Position numbers and translations under genes: made by a program | In this document: piece by piece, positions 19,339 through 31,487 of the stretch | Position numbering within the stretch: position 1 is the first letter of the stretch | Layout: the number at the start of each line of letters is the position of its first letter | DNA from: Gallionella sp. | GTDB lineage: Bacteria > Pseudomonadota > Gammaproteobacteria > Burkholderiales > Gallionellaceae | Direction: 5' to 3' | Length of the DNA: 33,198 bases | NCBI GenBank assembly: GCA_013043965.1 | Contig: JABEVF010000017.1 | Span: forward strand, 1-33,198 | Notes under the pieces: model-generated | What the model saw: the letters and a program-made list of their open reading frames with translations, nothing else | Told to the model about the DNA's origin: nothing | The model's database searches: none

Positions 19339-19803
19339 ATGATGAACTACCAGGCCATCCTTGCCACGCCTTTTGCCATGCTCGGCATACGCTGCGATGA
19401 GCGGGCCGTGTCGGGCATCGGCTTCCTGCCGCTGAGCACCGCCCCGCAACAGCCCTGTAACGCGCTTGCGGCTGCGGCATGCCAACAACTGCATGCGTAT
19501 TTGTGCGACCCCGATGCGGTGTTTAATGTGCCGCTGGACTTGCATGGCACCGCACATCAGCAGAAAGTCTGGCGCGCGCTGCTGGAAATTCCACGCGGCG
19601 AGACGCGGCAATATGGCGAACTGGCGGCCGAGTTGCGCTCGGCGGCACAGGCAGTCGGCCAAGCCTGCGGCGCGAACCCCATCCCCATCATCATTCCCTG
19701 CCATCGCGTGGTGAGCAAAACCGGACTGGGTGGTTTCATGCGCCACGCGGATGGCGTACCGCTGGACATCAAACGCTGGTTGTTGGACCATGAACAACGC
19801 TGA
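19339..19803 (+). CDS. ogt: Methylated-DNA--[protein]-cysteine S-methyltransferase
   Basis: HQQKVWRALLEIPRGETRQYGELA, IIIPCHRVVSKTGLGGF active site. Confidence 0.92.
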   Translation: MMNYQAILATPFAMLGIRCDERAVSGIGFLPLSTAPQQPCNALAAAACQQLHAYLCDPDAVFNVPLDLHGTAHQQKVWRALLEIPRGETRQYGELAAELRSAAQAVGQACGANPIPIIIPCHRVVSKTGLGGFMRHADGVPLDIKRWLLDHEQR

Positions 19804-20686
19804 ACTCCTGGACGAATTTTCAGACGCGCTGTGGCTGGAAGACGGACTGGCGCGCAACACGCTGGACAGTTATAGGCGCGACTTGAACAAATTCGCCGAC
19901 TGGCTGGAAGGTGCGCGCGGCGCGACGTTGCTGCAAACCACACACGCGGACATACAAGGTTATCTGGGCCATTTGCTGCTCAAACAAAAGGCCAAGGCCA
20001 GCTCGACCGGGCGCAACATCTCCAGCCTGAAGCGATTGTTTCGCTACCTGTTAAGACTAAACAAGCTCACCGTCGATCCCACGCTGCAAATCGACACACC
20101 CAAATTACCGCGCAACCTGCCCAAGACACTCAGCGAAGCCGATGTCGAGCTGCTGCTAAACGCACCCGACACGCAAACACCCTTGGGGTTACGCGACCGC
20201 ACCATGCTGGAAGTGCTGTATGCCACCGGGCTGCGCGTGTCCGAACTGGTGAGCTTGCGCATCACGCAAGTGAGCATGGACATGGGCGTGGTGCGGGTGA
20301 TGGGCAAGGGTAGCAAAGAACGGCTCGTGCCTTTAGGAGAAGTCGCGTTGGATTGGCTGCGCCGCTATCTGGCCGGCGGACGCGCGGTGTTGTTGGGCAG
20401 GCAGACTTGCGATGCGATGTTCGTCACCGCCCGCGCCGATGCCATGACACGGCAGATGTTCTGGTATTTGATCAAGAAACACGCGCGACAAGGCGGGCTG
20501 CAAACTCCCCTGTCCCCGCACACCCTGCGCCATGCCTTCGCCACGCACTTGCTGAATCACGGTGCCGACCTGCGCGTAGTGCAAATGCTGCTCGGCCACA
20601 CCGACATCTCCACCACGCAAATTTACACCCACGTCGCCCGTGAGCGGCTCAAGACCTTGCATAAGCATCATCACCCGAGAGGTTAA
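19790..20686 (+). CDS. xerD: Site-specific tyrosine recombinase XerD
   Basis: DEFSDALWLEDGLARNTLDSYRRDL, ATGLRVSELVSL, KGSKERLVPLGE, SPHTLRHAFATHLLNHGADLRVVQMLLGHTDISTTQIYTHV; start overlaps ogt. Confidence 0.95.
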   Translation: MNNAELLDEFSDALWLEDGLARNTLDSYRRDLNKFADWLEGARGATLLQTTHADIQGYLGHLLLKQKAKASSTGRNISSLKRLFRYLLRLNKLTVDPTLQIDTPKLPRNLPKTLSEADVELLLNAPDTQTPLGLRDRTMLEVLYATGLRVSELVSLRITQVSMDMGVVRVMGKGSKERLVPLGEVALDWLRRYLAGGRAVLLGRQTCDAMFVTARADAMTRQMFWYLIKKHARQGGLQTPLSPHTLRHAFATHLLNHGADLRVVQMLLGHTDISTTQIYTHVARERLKTLHKHHHPRG

Positions 20687-20862
20687 GCGGACGGCGGCTT
20701 TGCTCAAAAACGCCCCCTCGCGCCATAGATACTCTGGATAAGCTGTCTCCATGATGAAATGATGAAAAGATATTGTTCGGATCACTCATCACGCTCGCCG
20801 ATATAGCCTGTCCGGAATCGCTCCCGGACGACAAGTGAAGATCGGGGGCGGGCGCACCAGAA

Positions 20863-20880
20863 TCACGGGCTAACCCGTGA
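20863..20880. other. Perfect hairpin abutting the prpR stop codon
   Basis: TCACGGG-CTAA-CCCGTGA; no U-tract on the prpR transcript side. Confidence 0.6.
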
Positions 20881-22491
20881 CTAGTCGCCAGCCCTGATCT
20901 TCCTCCACAGCGTGGTGCGGCTGATACCCAGATGCTTGGCGACGGCGGCCCGGTTGCCGTCGAAGCGCGCCATGGTCACATGCAGCGGCTCGGCCGGAAC
21001 AACGGGTGGGATAGGCGGCTCGCCCTCCAACGAGGATGCGGCATTCGCGAGTTCCGGCGCGACACCCAGCATGAAAGCCGGAGTGAGGGCTTGCAGAGGC
21101 TCGGCGGACAGGAACAGCGCGGCGCGTTCCATGACGTTGCGCAATTCACGGACATTGCCCGGCCACGCATAGCCCGCCAGTAGCGGTGCGCAGGCCTGCA
21201 TCTCGGCATGCAGGTTCTCATGCGGGCGCACGCCCAATGAGGCCAGCGCGTTCTTGAAACACCACGCCGCCAAGGGCACGATGTCTTCCGGACGTTTGCG
21301 CAATGTGGGCAGTGCCAGGCGCAGAACGCTCAAGCGATAATACAAATCGGCGCGGAAACGGCCTTCTTTGATGCGGTTCTCCAGATCGCAGTGGGTCGCG
21401 CTGATGATGCGCACATTCACCGGTATGGGTCGTGTGCCGCCGACACGCACCACTTCGCGCTCTTCCAGCACGCGCAGAAACCTCGTCTGCAAGGCCAGCG
21501 GCATCTCACCTATCTCATCGAGAAAAATCGTGCCCCGGTGCGCCGCCTCGAACAGCCCGGCATGCCCGCCGCGGCGCGAGCCGGTGAACGCGCCTTCTTC
21601 GTAACCGAACAATTCCGATTCCAGCAGCGACTCGGCGACCGCGCCGCAATTGAATGCGACGAAGGGTTTGTTGATTCCCTGCGCATGCAGGCTTTCGCGA
21701 TGTATCGCCTGTGCAGTCAACTCTTTACCCGTGCCGGTCTCGCCTTGTATCAACACCGTGGCGGGCGATCTGGCGAACAGCACGACGGACTGGCGCACCC
21801 GTTTCATCTGCGCCGAATCGCCGCGCAGATCGCTCAGATTGTGTTTGGCGCGCAACGTGTCCGCGACCGGCGAGCCGCGCTTGCGCTTGGCTTCCAGCTG
21901 CGTGAAACGCGCGATCTCCAAGGCATTCTCAAAGGCCTGGCATATGGTCGCCGACGAATATACGAACACCCCCGTCAGCCCCGCTTCCTCCGCCAGGTCG
22001 GTGACCAGACCCGCCCCAACCACAGCTCTGATGCCATTGGCTTTCAGCTCGTTTATCTGCGCGCGCGCATCTTCTTCGGTATGGTAAATGCGCTGGGCGA
22101 TCTTGAAGCCGAAAGTATCCTGGAACTCGGTCAGCTCGGGCATGGCCTGCTGATAGCTCACCACCCCGATATGCGGCGTGAGTTTGCGTGCCCGCGCGAG
22201 TGCCTGCATGACATCGAAGCCGCTGGCCTTGGCGATGATGACGGGCACGGACAAACGGCTCTTCAGATACGCGCCGTTGGAACCGGCGGCGACCACCGCA
22301 TCACAATGCTCGGCCTCCAGCCGTTTGCGTATGTATTGCACGGCCTCTTCAAAACCGAGGCGGATAGGGTCGATGCTGGCGCGCTCGGCGTATTGCGGGG
22401 TGATATCGCGGAACAGGTCGAACAAACGAGTGATAGACACGGTCCAGATGACGGGTTTGTCGGGGGTGTCGCGTACGGGAGGATAGGCCAT
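20881..22491 (-). CDS. prpR: Sigma-54-dependent propionate catabolism operon regulator PrpR
   Basis: PrpR N-terminal sensory domain ([11 protein letters not shown]), sigma-54 AAA+ motifs [42 protein letters not shown]-terminal Fis-type HTH; divergent from prpB. Confidence 0.93.
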   Translation of the reverse strand: MAYPPVRDTPDKPVIWTVSITRLFDLFRDITPQYAERASIDPIRLGFEEAVQYIRKRLEAEHCDAVVAAGSNGAYLKSRLSVPVIIAKASGFDVMQALARARKLTPHIGVVSYQQAMPELTEFQDTFGFKIAQRIYHTEEDARAQINELKANGIRAVVGAGLVTDLAEEAGLTGVFVYSSATICQAFENALEIARFTQLEAKRKRGSPVADTLRAKHNLSDLRGDSAQMKRVRQSVVLFARSPATVLIQGETGTGKELTAQAIHRESLHAQGINKPFVAFNCGAVAESLLESELFGYEEGAFTGSRRGGHAGLFEAAHRGTIFLDEIGEMPLALQTRFLRVLEEREVVRVGGTRPIPVNVRIISATHCDLENRIKEGRFRADLYYRLSVLRLALPTLRKRPEDIVPLAAWCFKNALASLGVRPHENLHAEMQACAPLLAGYAWPGNVRELRNVMERAALFLSAEPLQALTPAFMLGVAPELANAASSLEGEPPIPPVVPAEPLHVTMARFDGNRAAVAKHLGISRTTLWRKIRAGD

Positions 22492-22644
22492 GTTTCAGCG
22501 GCTCTTCAAAAAATTTCAGGAGCGGATTGAAACATATTTTGAAACGCGCCATCCGGATTATCGGCTGTGCGCGCACAAATTCGTGCCCACTGCGGGTAGC
22601 ATATCCGCAACAGACTAAAGATTTTATAGCGGCACGCTCGCGAC

Positions 22645-22661
22645 TGGCACACTGCTTGCAT
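22645..22661 (+). promoter_or_regulatory. Sigma-54 (-24/-12) promoter of prpBCDE
   Basis: TGGCAC-ACTGC-TTGCAT matches TGGCAC-N5-TTGCW, 48 nt before the prpB start, in the prpR-prpB intergenic region. Confidence 0.9.
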
Positions 22662-22708
22662 CACGAACAGTGCCAACCACTTTCATGAAACACAGCCCGA
22701 GGTCACAT

Positions 22709-23599
22709 ATGAATTGCCATTCCGCAGGTGCAGCATTCCGTCGGGCGATCCAAGCAGAGTCGCCTTTGCAGATCGCCGGGGCGATCAATGCTAATCACGC
22801 GCTGCTGGCGAAGCGCGCGGGCTTCAAGGCGATCTACCTTTCCGGCGGCGGCGTGAGCGCCGGGTCGCTGGGCCTGCCCGATCTGGGTATCTCCAATCTG
22901 GACGACGTGCTGACCGATGTGCGCCGCATCACCGATGTGTGCGATGTGCCGCTGCTGGTCGATGCCGATACCGGCTTCGGCTCGTCGGCTTTCAATATCG
23001 CGCGCACGGTCAGATCCATGATCAAATTCGGCGCGGCCGCGATACACATCGAGGACCAGGTGGGCGCGAAGCGTTGCGGCCATCGACCCAACAAAGAGAT
23101 CGTCAGCAAACAGGAAATGGTGGACCGCATCAAGGCGGCGGTAGACGCGCGCACCGATGGGGATTTCGTCATCATGGCGCGTACCGACGCGCTGGCAGTG
23201 GAAGGTCTGGATGCCGCACTGGATAGGGCGATGGCCTACGTCGAAGCCGGTGCGGACATGATTTTTCCCGAAGCCGTCACAGAGCTGGCGATGTATAAAA
23301 GATTCGCCCAGACCGTCAAGCTCCCGGTACTGGCCAACATCACCGAGTTCGGCAGCACGCCGCTGTTCACGTTGGAGCAGCTCGAGTCCGCCGATGTCCG
23401 GCTGGTGCTGTATCCGCTCTCCGCCTTCCGCGCCATGAACAAAGCCGCCGAAAACGTCTACACCGCGATCCGCCGCGACGGCACGCAACAGCATGTCGTC
23501 GATACCATGCAGACCCGCATGGAGCTGTATGAACGCATCGGCTATCACGACTACGAGCAAAAATTGGATGCGTTGTTCACGCAACAGAAAATAAAATGA
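22709..23599 (+). CDS. prpB: 2-methylisocitrate lyase
   Basis: [69 protein letters not shown]. Confidence 0.96.
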   Translation: MNCHSAGAAFRRAIQAESPLQIAGAINANHALLAKRAGFKAIYLSGGGVSAGSLGLPDLGISNLDDVLTDVRRITDVCDVPLLVDADTGFGSSAFNIARTVRSMIKFGAAAIHIEDQVGAKRCGHRPNKEIVSKQEMVDRIKAAVDARTDGDFVIMARTDALAVEGLDAALDRAMAYVEAGADMIFPEAVTELAMYKRFAQTVKLPVLANITEFGSTPLFTLEQLESADVRLVLYPLSAFRAMNKAAENVYTAIRRDGTQQHVVDTMQTRMELYERIGYHDYEQKLDALFTQQKIK

Positions 23600-23624
23600 C
23601 TGTTATCGGCATCGGGGGAAAGCA

Positions 23625-24779
23625 ATGAGCGAATCACCATCTGGCAGCTTCAAACCCAAAAAGTCGGTCGCGCTGTCCGGCGTGACGGCGGGCAACACGG
23701 CCTTGTGCACCGTCGGCAAGACGGGCAATGACCTGCATTACCGCGGCTACGATATTCTGGATATCGCCGATACCTGCGAGTTTGAAGAGATCGCCTATCT
23801 GCTGGTGCACGGCAAGCTGCCCAATGCGGCAGAACTGCAAGCCTACAAGACCAGACTCAAGTCGCTGCGCGGCATTCCGGCCAGCGTGAAATCGGTGCTG
23901 GAATGCCTGCCCGCCTCCTCGCACCCCATGGATGTGATGCGCAGCGCGGTATCCGCTCTGGGGTGCGTACTGCCGGAGGAGCACGACCACAACATCCAGG
24001 GTGCGCGCGACATCGCCGACCAGTTGATGGCCTCGCTGGGTTCGATGCTGCTGTACTGGTATCACTACAGCCACAACGGCAAACGCATCGCCGTCGAGAC
24101 CGATGACGACTCTATAGGCGGGCATTTCCTGCACCTCTTACAGGGTAAGCCGGTATCGGCTGCGTGGGGAAAAGCCATGCACACCTCGCTGATCCTGTAT
24201 GCGGAGCACGAGTTCAACGCGTCCACTTTCACCGGTCGCGTGATCGCCGGAACCGGCTCGGATATGTACTCCGCAGTGACGGGCGCGATCGGCGCGTTGC
24301 GCGGCCCCAAGCACGGCGGCGCGAACGAGGCGGCGTTCGAGATACAGAAACGCTACGACAATCCCGATGAAGCCGAGGCCGACATACGCCAGCGCGTAGA
24401 GAACAAGGAAGTCATCATCGGCTTCGGCCATCCGGTCTATACCATCTCCGACCCGCGCAACCAGGTCATCAAAGCAGTGGCGCGCAAGCTCTCCCTCGAT
24501 GCCGGGTCGATGAAGATGTTCGACATCGCCGACCGGCTGGAAAGCGTGATGTGGGACATCAAGAAGATGTTCCCGAACCTGGACTGGTACTCGGCGGTGT
24601 CGTATCACATGATGGGCGTGCCGACCGCGATGTTCACGCCGCTGTTCGTCATCGCGCGCACCTCCGGCTGGGCGGCGCACATCATCGAACAGCGCATCGA
24701 CAACAAGATCATTCGCCCCAGCGCCAACTATGTAGGCCCGGAAAACCTGAAGTTCACCCCGCTCGCGCAACGCGCTTAA
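23625..24779 (+). CDS. prpC: 2-methylcitrate synthase
   Basis: [68 protein letters not shown]. Confidence 0.96.
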   Translation: MSESPSGSFKPKKSVALSGVTAGNTALCTVGKTGNDLHYRGYDILDIADTCEFEEIAYLLVHGKLPNAAELQAYKTRLKSLRGIPASVKSVLECLPASSHPMDVMRSAVSALGCVLPEEHDHNIQGARDIADQLMASLGSMLLYWYHYSHNGKRIAVETDDDSIGGHFLHLLQGKPVSAAWGKAMHTSLILYAEHEFNASTFTGRVIAGTGSDMYSAVTGAIGALRGPKHGGANEAAFEIQKRYDNPDEAEADIRQRVENKEVIIGFGHPVYTISDPRNQVIKAVARKLSLDAGSMKMFDIADRLESVMWDIKKMFPNLDWYSAVSYHMMGVPTAMFTPLFVIARTSGWAAHIIEQRIDNKIIRPSANYVGPENLKFTPLAQRA

Positions 24780-24803
24780 CCGCAGTTACCAAGAAGGCAC
24801 CCC

Positions 24804-26255
24804 ATGTCAGCATTCCTGCCCAACGCCCGGCCCGAAGCCGATCAAGTCATCGTCGATATCGTCGATTACGTCACAAAATACCAGATCACCTCCCAGCTCG
24901 CCTACGACACCGCGCGACTGTGTCTGATCGACACGCTGGGTTGCGGGCTGGAAGCACTGGAGTATCCCGCCTGCAAAAAGTTGCTCGGCCCCGTCGTACC
25001 GGGCACCATCGTGCCCAACGGCGCGAAAGTGCCCGGCACGCAATTCCAGCTCGACCCCGTGCAAGCCGCATTCAACATCGGCGCGATGATACGCTGGCTG
25101 GATTTCAACGACACCTGGCTGGCCGCCGAGTGGGGCCACCCCTCGGACAATTTGGGCGGCATCCTGGCGACAGCCGATTGGCTGTCGCGCACCGCCGTGG
25201 CCGCCGGCAAGAAACCGCTGAAGATGAGAGAGGTGCTGACCGCGATGATCAAGGCGCACGAAATACAGGGCTGCATCGCGCTGGAAAACTCCTTCAACAA
25301 GGTCGGGCTGGATCATGTGATTCTGGTCAAGGTCGCCTCGACCGCCGTGGTCGCCGAGATGATGGGGTTGACCACAGCAGAGATCATCAACGCGGTCTCC
25401 CTGGCATGGGTGGATGGGCAATCGCTACGCACCTATCGCCATGCGCCCAACACCGGCTCGCGCAAATCCTGGGCCGCGGGCGATGCCACTTCCCGCGCGG
25501 TGCGTTTGGCTCTGATAGCGAAGACCGGCGAGATGGGCTATCCGTCGGTGTTGACCGCCAAGACCTGGGGCTTCTACGATGTGTCGTTCAAAGGCCAGCC
25601 GTTCAAGTTTCAGCGTCCTTATGGAAGTTATGTGATGGAGAACGTGCTGTTCAAGATCTCCTTCCCTGCCGAATTCCATTCGCAGACCGCCGTGGAAGCC
25701 GCGATGACCCTGCATCAGCAGCTCGCCAGTGCGGGCAAGACCGTGGATGACATCAGCAAGATCACGATACGCACCCATGAGGCTTGCATACGCATCATCG
25801 ACAAGCATGGCCCGCTGGACAATCCGGCCGACCGCGACCATTGCATCCAGTACATGGTGGCCGTGCCGTTGGTCTTTGGCCGGCTGGTCGCCTCGGATTA
25901 TGAAGACAAGGTCGCGGCCGACACCCGCATCGACACCTTGCGCGACAAGATCGTTTGTGTCGAAGACAAATCCTTCACCCAGGACTATCACGACCCCAGG
26001 AAACGCTCGATCGCCAACGCGCTGACGGTCGAGTTCAAGGACGGCAAGACGCTAGCAGAAGTCGTGGTTGAATATCCTATCGGTCACGCCCGTCGCCGCA
26101 AGGATGGCATCCCATTGCTGGTGGACAAATTCAAGATCAATCTGGCGCGCCAGCTCCCCGCCAAACAGCGACAATCAATACTGGATGTGTCACTCGATCA
26201 GGACCAGCTGGAGACCATGCCGGTCAATGAATACGTGGACATGTACGTGATCTAA
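24804..26255 (+). CDS. prpD: 2-methylcitrate dehydratase (cofactor-independent PrpD type)
   Basis: [73 protein letters not shown]. Confidence 0.96.
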   Translation: MSAFLPNARPEADQVIVDIVDYVTKYQITSQLAYDTARLCLIDTLGCGLEALEYPACKKLLGPVVPGTIVPNGAKVPGTQFQLDPVQAAFNIGAMIRWLDFNDTWLAAEWGHPSDNLGGILATADWLSRTAVAAGKKPLKMREVLTAMIKAHEIQGCIALENSFNKVGLDHVILVKVASTAVVAEMMGLTTAEIINAVSLAWVDGQSLRTYRHAPNTGSRKSWAAGDATSRAVRLALIAKTGEMGYPSVLTAKTWGFYDVSFKGQPFKFQRPYGSYVMENVLFKISFPAEFHSQTAVEAAMTLHQQLASAGKTVDDISKITIRTHEACIRIIDKHGPLDNPADRDHCIQYMVAVPLVFGRLVASDYEDKVAADTRIDTLRDKIVCVEDKSFTQDYHDPRKRSIANALTVEFKDGKTLAEVVVEYPIGHARRRKDGIPLLVDKFKINLARQLPAKQRQSILDVSLDQDQLETMPVNEYVDMYVI

Positions 26256-26337
26256 TCCGGCTTGCAGACCGGCGCAGCCTAACAGGTGCCAGAACGCGGC
26301 GTTATCCGGCATTTAAAGACGAATCTGGGGAGGCGTT

Positions 26338-28227
26338 ATGAACTATGCGGAATTCTACAAGCTATCGGTCGATGACCCGCAGGCCTTCTGGGCCCGGCAG
26401 GCCGAGCTAATAGACTGGCACCAGCCCTACACCCAAGTCCTCGATTACACGAACCCGCCATTCGCCAAATGGTTCGTCGGCGGGCAAACCAATTTGTGTT
26501 TCAATGCCGTCGACAGATGGCTGGACACGCAAAGTGACCAGCCCGCGCTGATCGCCATCTCCACCGAGACCCAGACGGAACAGGTGTATAGCTTCGCGGA
26601 GCTCGCGCAAGAGGTGCAGTGCGCCGCCGCCATCATGCAATCGCTGGGGGTGTGCAAAGGTGACCGGGTGTTGATCTACATGCCGATGATCGCCGAGGCC
26701 GCTTTTGCCATGCTGGCTTGCGCGCGCATCGGCGCGATCCATTCGGTGGTGTTCGGCGGCTTCGCATCGAACAGCCTGGCGACACGAATCGATGATGCAA
26801 AGCCCAAGCTCATCGTCTCGGTCGATGCCGGTTCGCGCGGCGGCAAACGCATGCCCTACAAACCGCTGCTGGATGCGGCCATCGACATGTCGCGACACAA
26901 GCCCGAGCGCGTGCTGTGGGTCGACCGCGGCCTAAGCCCTATGGGCCGGGTGACGGATCGCGATGTCGATTACGCCGCCGCGCGCAGGCAGCATATGAAC
27001 GCGCGAGTCCCGGTAGTTTGGCTGGAATCGAATGCCCCCTCGTACATCCTCTATACATCAGGCACGACGGGACACCCCAAGGGCGTGCAGCGCGATGTCG
27101 GCGGCTACGCGGTGGCACTCGCGGCGTCGATGAAACACATCTATTGCGGCCGCGCCGGAGAGACGTATTTTTCCACGTCGGATATCGGCTGGGTGGTGGG
27201 TCATTCCTACATCGTCTACGGCCCGCTCATCGCGGGTATGACGACCATCATGTACGAGGGGCTGCCGATTCTGCCGGATGCGGGCATCTGGTGGAGCATC
27301 GTCGAAAAATACCAAGTCGCACGCATGTTCACCGCACCCACCGCCGTGCGGGTATTGAAGAAATATCCCACCGGGTTCATGCACAAGCATGACCTGTCCT
27401 CGCTGAAGACGCTGTATCTCGCCGGTGAGCCGCTGGATGAGACCACCTCGCACTGGATATCCTCCGAACTGGGCGTGCCGGTGATCGACAACTACTGGCA
27501 GACCGAGACCGGCTGGCCCATCCTGACTATAGCCAAAGGCGTGGAAGACTTGCCCACCAAACTGGGTAGCCCGGGTATCCCCGTGTATGGATACAAGGTC
27601 AAGATCCTCAACGAAACCACCGGCGAGATATGCGGTACGAATGAAAAAGGCGTGGTGGTCATCGAGGGCCCCCTGCCACCGGGCTGCATGCAGACCGTGT
27701 ATGGTGACGACCAGCGTTTCGTCCAGACCTACTGGTCGAACTTCCGCACCGAGCAGGTCTACTCCACTTTCGACTGGGGGATACGCGATGAGGATGGCTA
27801 CTACTTCATCCTGGGTCGCACCGACGATGTGATCAATGTCGCCGGACACAGACTCGGCACGCGCGAGATCGAAGAAAGCATCTCCCGCCATACCGATGTG
27901 GCCGAGGTCGCGGTGGTGGGTGTGGAGGACAAATTAAAAGGCCAGGTCGCTGTGGCATTTGTTATTCTTAAGAACACAAAATTGGTGGCGACGGCGGAAA
28001 GCAGAGTGGCGAAGGAAAAAGAGATCATGGCGGTGGTGGACCAACGACTCGGCGCGTTGGCCCGCCCCTCGCGCGTGCACTTCGTCACGCTGTTGCCCAA
28101 GACGCGCTCGGGAAAATTGTTGCGCCGTTCATTGCAGGCGATCTGCGAAGGCCGCGCCCCGGGCGACCTGAGCACCATAGAAGACCCGGCATCGCTGGAG
28201 CAGATACGAAGCGTGTTGCAAATCTAG
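26338..28227 (+). CDS. prpE: Propionyl-CoA synthetase
   Basis: YILYTSGTTGHPKGVQRDVGGYAVAL, DIGWVVGHSYIVYGPL, DNYWQTETGWPI, KTRSGKLLRRSL. Confidence 0.95.
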   Translation: MNYAEFYKLSVDDPQAFWARQAELIDWHQPYTQVLDYTNPPFAKWFVGGQTNLCFNAVDRWLDTQSDQPALIAISTETQTEQVYSFAELAQEVQCAAAIMQSLGVCKGDRVLIYMPMIAEAAFAMLACARIGAIHSVVFGGFASNSLATRIDDAKPKLIVSVDAGSRGGKRMPYKPLLDAAIDMSRHKPERVLWVDRGLSPMGRVTDRDVDYAAARRQHMNARVPVVWLESNAPSYILYTSGTTGHPKGVQRDVGGYAVALAASMKHIYCGRAGETYFSTSDIGWVVGHSYIVYGPLIAGMTTIMYEGLPILPDAGIWWSIVEKYQVARMFTAPTAVRVLKKYPTGFMHKHDLSSLKTLYLAGEPLDETTSHWISSELGVPVIDNYWQTETGWPILTIAKGVEDLPTKLGSPGIPVYGYKVKILNETTGEICGTNEKGVVVIEGPLPPGCMQTVYGDDQRFVQTYWSNFRTEQVYSTFDWGIRDEDGYYFILGRTDDVINVAGHRLGTREIEESISRHTDVAEVAVVGVEDKLKGQVAVAFVILKNTKLVATAESRVAKEKEIMAVVDQRLGALARPSRVHFVTLLPKTRSGKLLRRSLQAICEGRAPGDLSTIEDPASLEQIRSVLQI

Positions 28228-28236
28228 TCGACCATC

Positions 28237-29046
28237 ATGCACAAACGCACTGTTATCTTTATTTCGGACGGAACCGGCATCACCGCTGAAACGCTGGGCA
28301 ATGGGCTGCTCTCGCAATTCGAAGGCATCAATTTTCAGCATGTGCGCCTACCCTTTGTGGACACGGTGGAAAAAGCGGAACAGGGTTTGGAGCGTATCAC
28401 CGGGATCGGCAAACTGGATGGCATCCGACCCCTGGTCATCATGACCATGATGGACCCGCAACTCGGCACGATCCTGCGCCGGGCCGACGCGCTGATACTG
28501 GATCTGTTCGAGGCTTTCATCGCGCCGCTCGAGCAAGAGTTGGGCACACAGTCTTCTCATACCGCAAGGCGCATGCACGGCCAGTCCGGCCGCGAATATG
28601 CCAGCCGTATCGAGGCGATGAATTTCGCGCTGGCCCATGACGACGGTATCTCGGCCGCCAAATTGAAAAACGCCGATGTGATTCTGGTCGGCGTGTCGCG
28701 CAGCGGCAAAACGCCGACCTGTTTGTACCTGGCGCTGCAGTTCGGGCTCAAGGCGGCGAACTATCCGCTCATCCCGGAAGACTTCGAGCGCAGCCGTCTG
28801 CCAGACACCCTGCTGCCGTTTCGCGACAAGTTGTTCGGCCTGACCATCGCCCCCGAACAACTGCAACGCATACGCCAGGAGCGCAAACCTAACAGCCGCT
28901 ACGCATCGCTGGAGAATTGCCGCTACGAGGTGGCCGCCGCCGAAAGTCTGATGGATAGGGCCGAAATCGTCTATTTCGACATGACCGCGCGATCGATAGA
29001 AGAAATCGCGGTACAGTTGTTGCAGGCAGTGCGGCGGGAAGCATAA
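28237..29046 (+). CDS. ppsR: PEP synthetase regulatory protein (kinase/pyrophosphorylase, DUF299)
   Basis: VIFISDGTGITAETLGNGLLSQFEG, LVGVSRSGKTPTCLYLALQFGLKAANYPL. Confidence 0.95.
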   Translation: MHKRTVIFISDGTGITAETLGNGLLSQFEGINFQHVRLPFVDTVEKAEQGLERITGIGKLDGIRPLVIMTMMDPQLGTILRRADALILDLFEAFIAPLEQELGTQSSHTARRMHGQSGREYASRIEAMNFALAHDDGISAAKLKNADVILVGVSRSGKTPTCLYLALQFGLKAANYPLIPEDFERSRLPDTLLPFRDKLFGLTIAPEQLQRIRQERKPNSRYASLENCRYEVAAAESLMDRAEIVYFDMTARSIEEIAVQLLQAVRREA

Positions 29047-29090
29047 AGATAAAAAATGAGCAGATACGATTTTAATTTAGGAGGTTCACC

Positions 29091-31487
29091 ATGCAGCAGT
29101 ATGTGATTCCGTTCCAATCTTTGGGCCTCGCCGACATCGCGCAAGTCGGCGGCAAGAACGCCTCGCTGGGAGAGATGATCCGCCATTTGGGTGCGGCCGG
29201 CGTGCAAGTGCCCGGCGGTTTCGCCACCACGGCAACGGCCTATCAGGAGTTCCTGTCCACCAGCGGATTGGATCAGCGCATCGCGCGGGCCTTGAGCAAA
29301 TTGAATGTGGATGACGTGGTCGCACTCGCCCAAGCCGGCGCGCAGATACGTTCATGGATCATCGACACGCCCTTGCCTGCCGCGTTGGAACAGGCGATAC
29401 GCCAACATTACGCGCAGCTCGCCGCCGCAGGCGAGGGCAGCTTCGCGGTGCGCTCCTCGGCCACCGCCGAAGACCTGCCGGATGCCTCTTTCGCCGGACA
29501 GCAGGAGACCTTTCTCAACATCCACGGCATAGACAACATCCTCCACGCGATCCGCGAGGTGTTCGCCTCGCTGTATAACGACCGCGCGATTTCCTATCGC
29601 GTCCACACCGGCTATCACGATACCGGCGTGGCTTTGTCGGCTGGCGTGCAGCGCATGGTGCGTTCCGACCTGGGTGCGGCGGGCGTGATGTTCACGCTGG
29701 ACACCGAGTCCGGGTTTCGCGATGCGGTGTTCATCACCTCATCCTACGGACTGGGCGAAATGGTCGTGCAAGGCTCGGTCAACCCCGACGAGTTCTATGT
29801 GCACAAGCCCCAACTCGCAGCGGGTTATCCCGCGCTGGTGCGGCGCAGCCTGGGCTCCAAACAACAGCGCATGGTGTTCGATACCGACAGGGTCGCCGGA
29901 CGCTCCACGCGTATCGAGGAAGTGCCGGAAGCATCGCGCCAGCGTTTTTCATTGAGCGATGAAGAAGTGCTGCAACTGGCGAAATACGCCGTGTCCATCG
30001 AACAGCATTACGGTCGCCCCATGGACATCGAGTGGGGCAAGGATGGCGCGGACGGCAAGCTCTACATCCTGCAAGCGCGCCCGGAGACCGTGCAGTCGCA
30101 AGCGCATTTGAAACAAGCTGGCGGCGCGACCAAATACCAGCTCAAACAAACGGGCGAGGTGCTCATCGAAGGGCGCGCGATCGGACAAAAGATAGGCGCG
30201 GGGCCGGTGCGCCTGGTCAAGAGCGCGGCCGAGATGCACAAGGTGCAGCCGGGCGACGTGTTGGTCACCGACATGACCGACCCCAACTGGGAGCCGGTCA
30301 TGAAAAAAGCCTCGGCCATCATCACCAACCGGGGCGGGCGCACCTGCCATGCCGCCATCATCGCGCGCGAGCTGGGCATCCCCGCCATCGTCGGTTGCGG
30401 CCATGCCACCGGGGTTTTGCTCGAGCACGAGCTGGTCACAGCAAGCTGCGCGGAAGGCGACACCGGCTACGTCTATCGCGGCCGCCTGGATTTTGCGGTG
30501 AGCCAACTGGATGACGCGCCCCTGCCGGAGATTCCGGTCAAGCTGATGCTCAACGTGGGCAACCCGTCACTGGCGTTCGAATTCGCGTCTCTGCCCTCGG
30601 CGGGCATCGGGCTGGCGCGTCTGGAGTTTGTCATCAACAACCTCATCGGCATCCATCCCAAAGCGGTGCTGGAATACCAGAAACTCCCCACGGAATTACG
30701 CGCAAAGGTCTTGCTCAAGGCCAGCGGCTACGCCGATCCGGTGAGTTTCTATGTGGACAAGCTGACGGAGGGCATCGCCACCTTGGCGGCGGCATTCTGG
30801 CCGCGTCCCGTCATCGTGCGCATGTCCGATTTCAAGTCAAACGAATACCGGAAATTATTGGGTGGCGAACTGTATGAGCCGCTGGAAGAAAACCCCATGC
30901 TCGGTTTTCGCGGGGCGGGACGCTATGTCGCGAAGAGCTTCCGGGATTGCTTCGAGCTCGAATGCCGCGCCATGAAAAAAGTGCGCGGAGACATGGGCTA
31001 CCGCAACGTCGAGATCATGATCCCCTTCGTGCGCACCGTGGCGGAAGCCCGCGAGGTGGTGGAGATGCTGGCGCAACAAGGCTTGCGGCGCGGCGAGAAC
31101 GGCCTGCGTCTGATCATGATGTGCGAGATCCCATCCAACGCGCTGCTCGCCGAAGACTTCCTGCAATACTTCGACGGATTCTCTATCGGCTCGAACGACC
31201 TCACTCAACTCACGCTGGGACTGGATAGAGATTCCAGTCTGGTGGCGGATAAATTCGATGAGCGTGATGCCGCCGTCAAAGCCTTGTTGAAAATGGCGAT
31301 CAGTACCTGTAACCGGCTGGGTAAATACGTCGGCATCTGCGGACAAGGCCCGTCGGATCATTTCGATTTCGCGCAATGGCTGATGCAAGAAGGCATACAA
31401 ACCCTATCGCTGAATCCCGATACGCTGCTGGGAACCTGGCGCAAGCTGGGTGCGGTGCAAGCTTGCGGGGGCGACATGGCGGATTGA
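29091..31487 (+). CDS. ppsA: Phosphoenolpyruvate synthase
   Basis: [88 protein letters not shown]. Confidence 0.97.
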   Translation: MQQYVIPFQSLGLADIAQVGGKNASLGEMIRHLGAAGVQVPGGFATTATAYQEFLSTSGLDQRIARALSKLNVDDVVALAQAGAQIRSWIIDTPLPAALEQAIRQHYAQLAAAGEGSFAVRSSATAEDLPDASFAGQQETFLNIHGIDNILHAIREVFASLYNDRAISYRVHTGYHDTGVALSAGVQRMVRSDLGAAGVMFTLDTESGFRDAVFITSSYGLGEMVVQGSVNPDEFYVHKPQLAAGYPALVRRSLGSKQQRMVFDTDRVAGRSTRIEEVPEASRQRFSLSDEEVLQLAKYAVSIEQHYGRPMDIEWGKDGADGKLYILQARPETVQSQAHLKQAGGATKYQLKQTGEVLIEGRAIGQKIGAGPVRLVKSAAEMHKVQPGDVLVTDMTDPNWEPVMKKASAIITNRGGRTCHAAIIARELGIPAIVGCGHATGVLLEHELVTASCAEGDTGYVYRGRLDFAVSQLDDAPLPEIPVKLMLNVGNPSLAFEFASLPSAGIGLARLEFVINNLIGIHPKAVLEYQKLPTELRAKVLLKASGYADPVSFYVDKLTEGIATLAAAFWPRPVIVRMSDFKSNEYRKLLGGELYEPLEENPMLGFRGAGRYVAKSFRDCFELECRAMKKVRGDMGYRNVEIMIPFVRTVAEAREVVEMLAQQGLRRGENGLRLIMMCEIPSNALLAEDFLQYFDGFSIGSNDLTQLTLGLDRDSSLVADKFDERDAAVKALLKMAISTCNRLGKYVGICGQGPSDHFDFAQWLMQEGIQTLSLNPDTLLGTWRKLGAVQACGGDMAD

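Noticed and set aside
21391-22530. 379-aa + ORF opposite prpR
   Set aside because: Antisense shadow of prpR codon usage.
31467-31476. GCAAGCTTGC palindrome near the ppsA 3' end
   Set aside because: Short palindrome within coding sequence, expected by chance at this scale.
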